In this document: piece by piece, positions 22,587 to 27,466 of the stretch
Position numbering within the stretch: the stretch's first letter is position 1
How the letters are laid out: each line of letters opens with the position of its first letter
Assembly (NCBI GenBank): GCA_000434195.1
Contig: HF994447.1
Span: forward strand, 1-27,466
DNA length: 27,466 nucleotides
Direction of reading: 5' to 3'
DNA from: Clostridium sp. CAG:780
Lineage (GTDB): Bacteria; Bacillota; Clostridia; TANB77; CAG-508
Notes under the pieces: generated by a model
What the model was told of the DNA's origin: nothing
Database searches by the model: none
The model's input: the letters and a program-made list of their open reading frames with translations, nothing else
Translations under genes and position numbers: made by a program

Positions 22587-24800
22587 ATGAATTACAAAAA
22601 TAAAAAAAATGTTCAAATAGAAAATAAAGGGACCCACCTAAAGTGGTTTGTTGTAATTTTCGCTTTTTTTATCATTTTATTAATATCACGACTGTTTATT
22701 TTACAGTTTGTTGATAGTGCTTCTTTAAAGGAAAAAGCGTACAAGCAATCAACAGCAAATAAAGTTATTAGTCCAAAGAGAGGAACAATTTACGATTCTA
22801 CTGGAAAGGCTCTTGCCGTAAGTACAGATGTGGATACAATCAGTGTCAATCCTTCCCTTATTGTAGTAAAAAACAAGCAAGAAGAAACAAATGCTTTAAA
22901 AGAGAAAGTTGCCACTGCTTTGGCTCAAATATTCGAATTGGATTATAATGATGTTTTAGTCAAAGTTACAAGTACAAATTCTGTTGAGACAATCGTAAAA
23001 AAGGTTGATTTGAATAAAGTAGAAGAATTGAAACAATGGATGAAGGACAATGATTGCTATGCTGGAATTAATATAGACAAAGATACTAAAAGGTCTTATC
23101 CTTACAACAATCTTGCTTCCAATTTAATAGGATTCTGTGGAAGTGACAATAACGGATTGTCTGGAATTGAGTACAATTTAGATTCTCAATTAACTGGTAC
23201 TCCTGGAAAGCTTGTTACTGCAACAGATGTTACTCAAGAAGCAATCCCAGATAGTGACAAACAATATATAGCTCCTGAAAATGGAAGTAATATTACTCTA
23301 TCTATTGATGCTAATATTCAAGCTATTGTCGAAAAGTATTTGAAGCAAGCTGTTGATGAAAATAATTGTAAAAATGGTGGTTCTATGGTTTTAATGGATC
23401 CTTCAACTGGTGATATTTTAGCAATGGCTACTTACCCAGATTATAATTTAAATACTCCATTTGAGCCAAATGAGTCTTTATCTAAAAATTGGGATAATTT
23501 GACTAGTGAGGAAAAGAGTAATAGTTTATACAAGATGTATAGTAATAAAGTGGTTAATGAGACTTTTGAACCAGGTTCTATTTTTAAGGTTCTTATGGCT
23601 TCTATCGCATTAGAGGAAAACATTACGGAAACTGACATTGCGGGCGATTTTTATTGTTCTGGAGTCATGACTGTTGCTGATAAGAATATAGAGTGTGCTA
23701 GAAGATCTGGCCATGGCTCACAATCTTTAAGAAATGCACTAGAAAATTCTTGCAACCCAGCTCTTATTCAGTTAGGTCAACGTATTGGAGTCAAAACTTT
23801 ATATAAATATTTTGGAGCTTTTGGTTTATTTAACAAAACAGGAATTCAAACTGCTGGTGAATCTTCAAGTCAATTCCATCCAATAGATTCTGTTGGCCCA
23901 GTTGAACTTGCGACAATGTCTTTTGGCCAAAGATTCACAATAACACCTCTTCAAATGATTACAGCTGCATGTGCAATAGCTAATGACGGGGTTTTGGTAA
24001 AACCTAGACTTATCACAAAGGTAGAAAATCCAGATACTGGCGTTGTTACAACCACAGATGTTGAAGAAGTAAGACAAGTAATATCTCCTGAAACTGCTGC
24101 TAGAGTTCGTAGCATGATGCAATCCGTTGTTACTGACGGTGGTGGTCAATCAGGTGCTGTAAAAGGATATAGCATTGGTGGAAAAACAGGTACATCAGAG
24201 CCAAATCCTAATCATCCAGAGGATGGATATGTTGCTTCTTTCTTGGCAATAGCTCCTGTTGAAAACACAAAAGTTGTTGCACTAATGTCGTTATATGGAC
24301 CTCAAGGAAGATCTCACTTTGGTGGAGAGATTTCAGCACCAGTCGTTTCTCAAGTTTTAAGCGAAGTTTTACCTTATTTAGGTATTCCTTCTAATGATAC
24401 TTCTTCTGAATCTACTGGAATTAAGATTCCAGATTTAAGAAACAAAACAGTTGATGAAGCAAAACAGTTGTTAAAAGATTTAGGAATTACCTGTTTAACT
24501 TCTGCTTCTTCAAGTGAAATTGTAACTTCACAAACTCCAAAAGCCGGAACTTCTATATCTCCAAATGGAGTTGTAAGAATTTACACAGCAGAGCATAATT
24601 CTTCTGTTTCAACTACTGTTCCTGATTTAAAAGGAAAGAGTTTAACACAAGCAACTTCTGCTTTAAAGAATAGAAACTTAAACATTCAAGCAACCGGTAG
24701 TGGCACTGTTGTTTCTCAAGATTTAGCAGTTGATTCTTCTGTTGAAGAAGGTACGATTGTAAGAGTTACTCTTCAAAAAGTTACAAGCGATTTGCATTGA
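22587..24800 (+). CDS. SpoVD/PBP2-type penicillin-binding protein with two PASTA domains
   Basis: A 737-residue class B penicillin-binding protein, the only plus-strand gene recognised. One membrane helix (about 20-40), the dimerisation domain opening with P-K-R-G-T-I-Y-D (63-70), the transpeptidase domain with S-I-F-K (331-334), S-C-N (388-390) and K-T-G-T (533-536), then two PASTA domains (about 611-668 and 673-733). All catalytic motifs are intact, with isoleucine in the first one. It is a clear paralogue of the PBP at 6345-8495 (shared N-N-L-A-S, F-C-G-S-D-N, E-P-G-S and V-G-P-V-E-L blocks) but lacks that protein's long basic tail and has one more PASTA domain. ATG is behind AGGAGG. It is monocistronic with its own promoter and a shared terminator. 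One of the two may be SpoVD and the other the division enzyme. Confidence 0.92.
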   Translation: MNYKNKKNVQIENKGTHLKWFVVIFAFFIILLISRLFILQFVDSASLKEKAYKQSTANKVISPKRGTIYDSTGKALAVSTDVDTISVNPSLIVVKNKQEETNALKEKVATALAQIFELDYNDVLVKVTSTNSVETIVKKVDLNKVEELKQWMKDNDCYAGINIDKDTKRSYPYNNLASNLIGFCGSDNNGLSGIEYNLDSQLTGTPGKLVTATDVTQEAIPDSDKQYIAPENGSNITLSIDANIQAIVEKYLKQAVDENNCKNGGSMVLMDPSTGDILAMATYPDYNLNTPFEPNESLSKNWDNLTSEEKSNSLYKMYSNKVVNETFEPGSIFKVLMASIALEENITETDIAGDFYCSGVMTVADKNIECARRSGHGSQSLRNALENSCNPALIQLGQRIGVKTLYKYFGAFGLFNKTGIQTAGESSSQFHPIDSVGPVELATMSFGQRFTITPLQMITAACAIANDGVLVKPRLITKVENPDTGVVTTTDVEEVRQVISPETAARVRSMMQSVVTDGGGQSGAVKGYSIGGKTGTSEPNPNHPEDGYVASFLAIAPVENTKVVALMSLYGPQGRSHFGGEISAPVVSQVLSEVLPYLGIPSNDTSSESTGIKIPDLRNKTVDEAKQLLKDLGITCLTSASSSEIVTSQTPKAGTSISPNGVVRIYTAEHNSSVSTTVPDLKGKSLTQATSALKNRNLNIQATGSGTVVSQDLAVDSSVEEGTIVRVTLQKVTSDLH

Positions 24801-24844
24801 TGTCAGAGCCCAGTTGCTTCATTTTCAAAAAGAAAAAAATAACA

Positions 24845-24859
24845 GAGTACAGCGTACTC
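24845..24859. repeat. Short inverted repeat between the PBP and SDR genes
   Basis: GAGTAC and GTACTC form a 6-base-pair stem with a 3-base loop. It lacks a following T run, so it is not a terminator by itself. No function is claimed. Confidence 0.35.
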
Positions 24860-24866
24860 CATTTAG

Positions 24867-24906
24867 AAAAAATCATGGATTTTAGATTAATCCATGATTT
24901 TATTTT
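24867..24906. terminator. Bidirectional terminator between convergent genes
   Basis: A perfect 13-base-pair stem (24869-24881 with 24889-24901, arm AAAATCATGGATT) has a 7-base loop and A-rich and T-rich flanks on both sides. It serves the plus-strand PBP gene and the minus-strand SDR gene that converge here. Confidence 0.88.
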
Positions 24907-25675
24907 ATTGAATTTTTCGTTTTTGTGCATAATAGCAGAAAAATGCCGATACTTGGTCTGGTAATATTTTTGCAAATACTCGTCCCAACCATATAAAGAA
25001 ATTTGGAAAAATTAGTGTTCTATTTCTAAACATTAATCTCACTGCATATTTTGCCACATATTGGCTATCCGCTTCTGCTAAGTTAAACTTTACATCTGCC
25101 ACTTTGTTAAAATTTGTTGCAACAGGTCCAGGACACAATGCACTTATTTTCACTTTGGATTTTTGCTTAAATAATTCGTGTCTTATGCTTTGTGTTAATC
25201 TTACTACATACGATTTTGTGGAATAATATGTTGCCATAAGTGGCCCTGGCATAAAACCAGCTATTGAAGCAACATTTAGTATGTGACCTTTGTCTTCTTT
25301 TACCATGTCTTGCAAAAATAGTTTTGTTAATATATGAAGAGCTACCACATTTGTGTCTATCATTTTTATTTCTTTTTCTAAATCAGTTTCTGTAAATTTT
25401 CCACAAGTTCCAAATCCTGCATCATTTACCAATACATCTATTGTTCCATATTTTTCCTTGACGTTTTGATGCAATTTCTTGCATCCTCCTCTATCAGTTA
25501 AATCTTGTTCTCTAACGTCTACTTTTACTTGATAATCTTTTTCAAGTTCTGTTTTTAAATTTTCTAGTGCTTCTCTGCCTCTTGCAACAGCTATTATGTC
25601 ATATTTTCTTTTAGCAAGTTCTCTTGCTATGTCTCTTCCTATTCCAGAAGACGCTCCTGTAACTAATGCTATCAT
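24905..25675 (-). CDS. Short-chain dehydrogenase/reductase (SDR family)
   Basis: A 256-residue classical SDR oxidoreductase using NAD(P)(H) in the cytoplasm. The nucleotide-binding T-G-A-S-S-G-I-G is at residues 6-13, a V-N-D-A-G segment (a variant of the NNAG motif) follows in the middle, the catalytic serine lies in V-A-S-I-A-G, and Y-Y-S-T-K contains the catalytic tyrosine and lysine. The C-terminal part extends to an aromatic-rich tail (F-F-I-W-L-G-R-V-F-A), as in the DltE/YqjQ-like group. The substrate is unknown. ATG is preceded by AGGAGG, and the gene begins 8 bases after the dgt stop, so it is co-transcribed. Any metabolic link to the dGTPase is inference. Confidence 0.9.
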   Translation of the reverse strand: MIALVTGASSGIGRDIARELAKRKYDIIAVARGREALENLKTELEKDYQVKVDVREQDLTDRGGCKKLHQNVKEKYGTIDVLVNDAGFGTCGKFTETDLEKEIKMIDTNVVALHILTKLFLQDMVKEDKGHILNVASIAGFMPGPLMATYYSTKSYVVRLTQSIRHELFKQKSKVKISALCPGPVATNFNKVADVKFNLAEADSQYVAKYAVRLMFRNRTLIFPNFFIWLGRVFAKILPDQVSAFFCYYAQKRKIQ

Positions 25676-25683
25676 TCTTCCTC

Positions 25684-26919
25684 CTAAAAACTAATTAATT
25701 TATTATATGTGTTTATTACTTTGTTGTCTGTCATTCCCGATATGTACTCTACTATTGCTTGCATGTAGTCCTCTTTTTTATTCAAATCGTATAATTTATT
25801 GTTTTTAAGTCTTCTGCTTGAATTGTTCAAACTGTCATATTCAAAGCAAAAATCTTGTAGCCAATAAGCAAATTCTTCTACTACTTCTTTATACAATTTT
25901 GATTTTGGATTTTCTATAATCTTATCTATTTTGTTATCATACACTTCTTTTAATATATTATATATTGTGTTAATAACAATTCTAAAATATTCCTCTCCTA
26001 ATTCAATTTTTTCGTTTTTGTATATCTTTTCATAATTAAATTTTTTTATCTCGTTTATAAGGTTTAATCCTTGATCTGAGAAAGTCAGTCCTTTTTCGAT
26101 TGAGCTATTTTTTAATAAATCTCCATTTAGATAATTTATTATGTTTGTATTGTTTAAAGTTTCATAGCCAAATTTATAAAATCCTAGCTTTTGGTTTAAT
26201 TCCTCTATATCAGAATCTGTTAGTATTCCATATCTTAGTGCATCTTCTATATCTCTTCCTAGATACGAAATCTTGTCTGAAATTTTTACAATACAACCTT
26301 CCCATGTAAAAGGTGCATACTCATTTGGTTTCGTGTAATTCATTAAATCTATTGCTTCTTTTCTTGGTTTTACACTGTTTTCATCTATTTCTCCACAATG
26401 TGATATTATTCCATCTCTTACTGCATATGTTAAATTTAAGTTTTCCTTATAGCCCTCTCTATTTTCTAGAAGTTCTATATTATCTACATAGTTTAGTCCA
26501 TTCTCTTCATGCCAAAACGTTTTGCCTGTATCTCTAAGCAGAATTTCATTAAGGACTCTTTCTCCTTTATGTCCAAAAGGGCTGTGTCCTAGGTCATGAG
26601 CTATTGATATTGTTTTTGTTAGTTCTGTATTTAGTCCAAATGCCGTTGCTAAAAGATAGCTTATTGATTCCACATGATTTACATGCTCTATTCTTGTACA
26701 TATATGGTCATTTTCTGGCGAGAAAAATACCTGCGTTTTGTGTTTTAATCTTTTATATGCATTTGAGTATAATATTCTTGTATAATCTCTTTGAAACTCT
26801 GTTCTAAAGTCTATTTTTGCAGTATATAGTTCTTGTTTTCTTGATATCATTTGTTCCCATTTTGGATTTTCCTTGCATGCTGCCTCTGGCGCAAGTTTAT
26901 TTAATTCTATTTTTTCCAT
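25684..26919 (-). CDS. dgt: Deoxyguanosinetriphosphate triphosphohydrolase-like HD protein
   Basis: A 411-residue HD-domain protein of the dGTPase family, which splits deoxynucleoside triphosphates into the nucleoside and triphosphate and so adjusts dNTP pools. The metal site is visible: R-I-E-H-V-N-H-V-E, then A-H-D-L-G-H-S-P-F-G-H, and later the aspartate in K-I-S-Y-L-G-R-D. Additional family traits are the N-terminal F-R-T-E-F-Q-R-D-Y-T-R-I-L-Y-S-N-A-Y-K-R segment and R-D-G-I-I-S-H-C-G-E. The start at 26919 is chosen because an AGGAGG site lies just upstream and inside the longer open frame. It is the first gene of a pair with the SDR and has a strong promoter. Substrate preference cannot be read from the sequence. 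Confidence 0.9.
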   Translation of the reverse strand: MEKIELNKLAPEAACKENPKWEQMISRKQELYTAKIDFRTEFQRDYTRILYSNAYKRLKHKTQVFFSPENDHICTRIEHVNHVESISYLLATAFGLNTELTKTISIAHDLGHSPFGHKGERVLNEILLRDTGKTFWHEENGLNYVDNIELLENREGYKENLNLTYAVRDGIISHCGEIDENSVKPRKEAIDLMNYTKPNEYAPFTWEGCIVKISDKISYLGRDIEDALRYGILTDSDIEELNQKLGFYKFGYETLNNTNIINYLNGDLLKNSSIEKGLTFSDQGLNLINEIKKFNYEKIYKNEKIELGEEYFRIVINTIYNILKEVYDNKIDKIIENPKSKLYKEVVEEFAYWLQDFCFEYDSLNNSSRRLKNNKLYDLNKKEDYMQAIVEYISGMTDNKVINTYNKLISF

Positions 26920-26942
26920 ATTGCCTCCTATTTTATGCAATA

Positions 26943-26971
26943 ATTATATTATTATTGTTGTAGCAAGTCAA
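26943..26971 (-). promoter_or_regulatory. Promoter of dgt-SDR
   Basis: On the minus strand TTGACT (26966-26971) and a perfect TATAAT (26943-26948) have a 17-base spacer, about 25 bases before the ATG. It is one of the best promoter matches in the window. Confidence 0.75.
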
Positions 26972-27035
26972 TGTGTATTATTCTTTTTGTGGCAGGTTTA
27001 TTGGATCGCACATAATATTTATATTTTTGTTCTAA

Positions 27036-27047
27036 GCTTTGCAAAGC
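27036..27047. repeat. 12-base perfect palindrome
   Basis: GCTTTGCAAAGC is its own reverse complement. It lies directly beyond the terminator of the right-end gene and upstream of the dgt promoter, so it could be an operator or chance. No regulator is suggested. Confidence 0.3.
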
Positions 27048-27077
27048 AAAAACTGACAATCGTTATGATTGTCAGTT
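27047..27077 (-). terminator. Terminator of the right-end partial gene
   Basis: A perfect 11-base-pair stem (27051-27061 with 27067-27077, arm AACTGACAATC) with a 5-base loop is followed on the minus strand by TTTTT. It lies 37 bases after the stop of the partial gene. Confidence 0.85.
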
Positions 27078-27113
27078 CTGGTTTTATATAAAATTTTTTT
27101 CATTCTTTTAAAT

Positions 27114-27466
27114 TTATTGTATCGTTGGAAAATCTCCCATATTAATGGTTCCTGTATATTCTTTGTTGTCTTTTACTAGTATTATTGTTTGATCAGTATT
27201 TTCTAATACGTATTTATCGTTTATTTTTCCACCGGTCATTAATGATACGGCTATATCAAATGCCGAAATGTACGTGTTTCCTGTTATCTCAGATGTTACT
27301 TCTATTTTTTCATTATTATACATGATATATGCTTTTTCAAACTTCGTATATTTATCTGCTGTTGCAACTTTTAGCTTAATTAAGACTGCACTACTGTTTT
27401 TGCCTTTTTCTCCTACTACTGTTAATGATGGTAAACTTGTATCCACATTTGTTACTTCTACTTTTT
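27114..27466 (-). CDS. Partial gene, C-terminal part of an unknown protein
   Basis: The reading frame is open to the window edge, so the 5' end is missing. A GTG at 27446 exists in frame, but it has no ribosome site and coding continues upstream (K-V-E-V-T-N-V before it), so it is probably not the start. The visible 117 residues alternate hydrophobic and charged positions like a beta-rich domain, and include S-A-V-L-I-K-L-K-V-A-T-A and Y-I-M-Y-N-N-E-K-I-E-V. The sequence contains no membrane segment, cysteine or sorting motif. No family was recognised; a stalk-like or copper-amine-oxidase-like C-terminal domain are guesses only. It has its own terminator and is separate from dgt. Confidence 0.65.
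   Translation of the reverse strand, partial: KVEVTNVDTSLPSLTVVGEKGKNSSAVLIKLKVATADKYTKFEKAYIMYNNEKIEVTSEITGNTYISAFDIAVSLMTGGKINDKYVLENTDQTIILVKDNKEYTGTINMGDFPTIQ

Noticed and set aside
23865..24149. Minus-strand open frame inside the plus-strand PBP
   Set aside because: It is opposite the transpeptidase region, and its composition (many S, Y, C, N) fits a shadow frame.
27444..27446. GTG as start of the right-end gene
   Set aside because: No ribosome site is present and the frame stays open to the window end, so it is better read as an internal codon of a truncated gene.
1..27466. Prophage, insertion sequence or integrative element
   Set aside because: No transposase, integrase, phage gene, terminal inverted repeats or tRNA-linked attachment site was recognised.

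Overview
The window is A+T-rich and carries a vegetative Firmicutes gene set: low-GC DNA, strong AGGAGG-type ribosome sites, and promoters of the TTGACA-17-TATAAT type. The genes point to an uncultured Clostridia-type organism. Evidence for this is the rplI-dnaB order next to a GdpP-type c-di-AMP phosphodiesterase, an FtsH protease, two SpoVD-like PASTA penicillin-binding proteins, and a thioester-domain surface protein with a membrane-anchored tail. The genus cannot be named from the sequence alone. All genes except one (a penicillin-binding protein at 22587-24800) lie on the minus strand, so the list is best read from right to left.

Right end (24905-27466): the 3' end of an unidentified gene runs off the window edge. 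It is followed by a dGTPase-family HD hydrolase and a short-chain dehydrogenase that share one promoter. A bidirectional terminator separates these from the plus-strand PASTA penicillin-binding protein.

Centre right (16004-22586): a divergent promoter region drives the plus-strand PBP one way. The other way it drives a membrane-anchored Ig-like protein and a receiver-GGDEF protein. Just downstream, with its own promoter, is a very large thioester-domain surface protein with five tandem repeats in an A-B-A-B-C order. This is a plausible cell-surface/adhesion cluster with a c-di-GMP-related protein beside it.

Centre (8582-15868): housekeeping block of gdpP, then rplI-dnaB-tilS, then ftsH with a small membrane protein. 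Clear hairpin terminators follow gdpP and the small membrane protein, and promoters can be seen before gdpP, rplI and ftsH.

Centre left (5019-8495): a second SpoVD-like PBP with a strikingly basic N-terminal tail, then an orphan protein joining a cytidylate-kinase-like domain to a ParB/sulfiredoxin-like domain.

Left end (14-4911): the most unusual part. A compact operon encodes a membrane-anchored substrate-binding-like domain fused to a von Willebrand A domain, an XpaC-family membrane protein, a second membrane-anchored substrate-binding-like protein, and a TelA-family protein, followed by a 74-residue unknown. There is no ABC permease or ATPase nearby, so the binding-protein folds probably work with VWA/XpaC/TelA in envelope sensing or stress and not in uptake. 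This is the best candidate for an undescribed system.

No rRNA, tRNA, CRISPR array, insertion sequence or phage gene was recognised. No stretch over 300 bases lacks a gene; the longest intergenic region is 22374-22586 and holds two divergent promoters.
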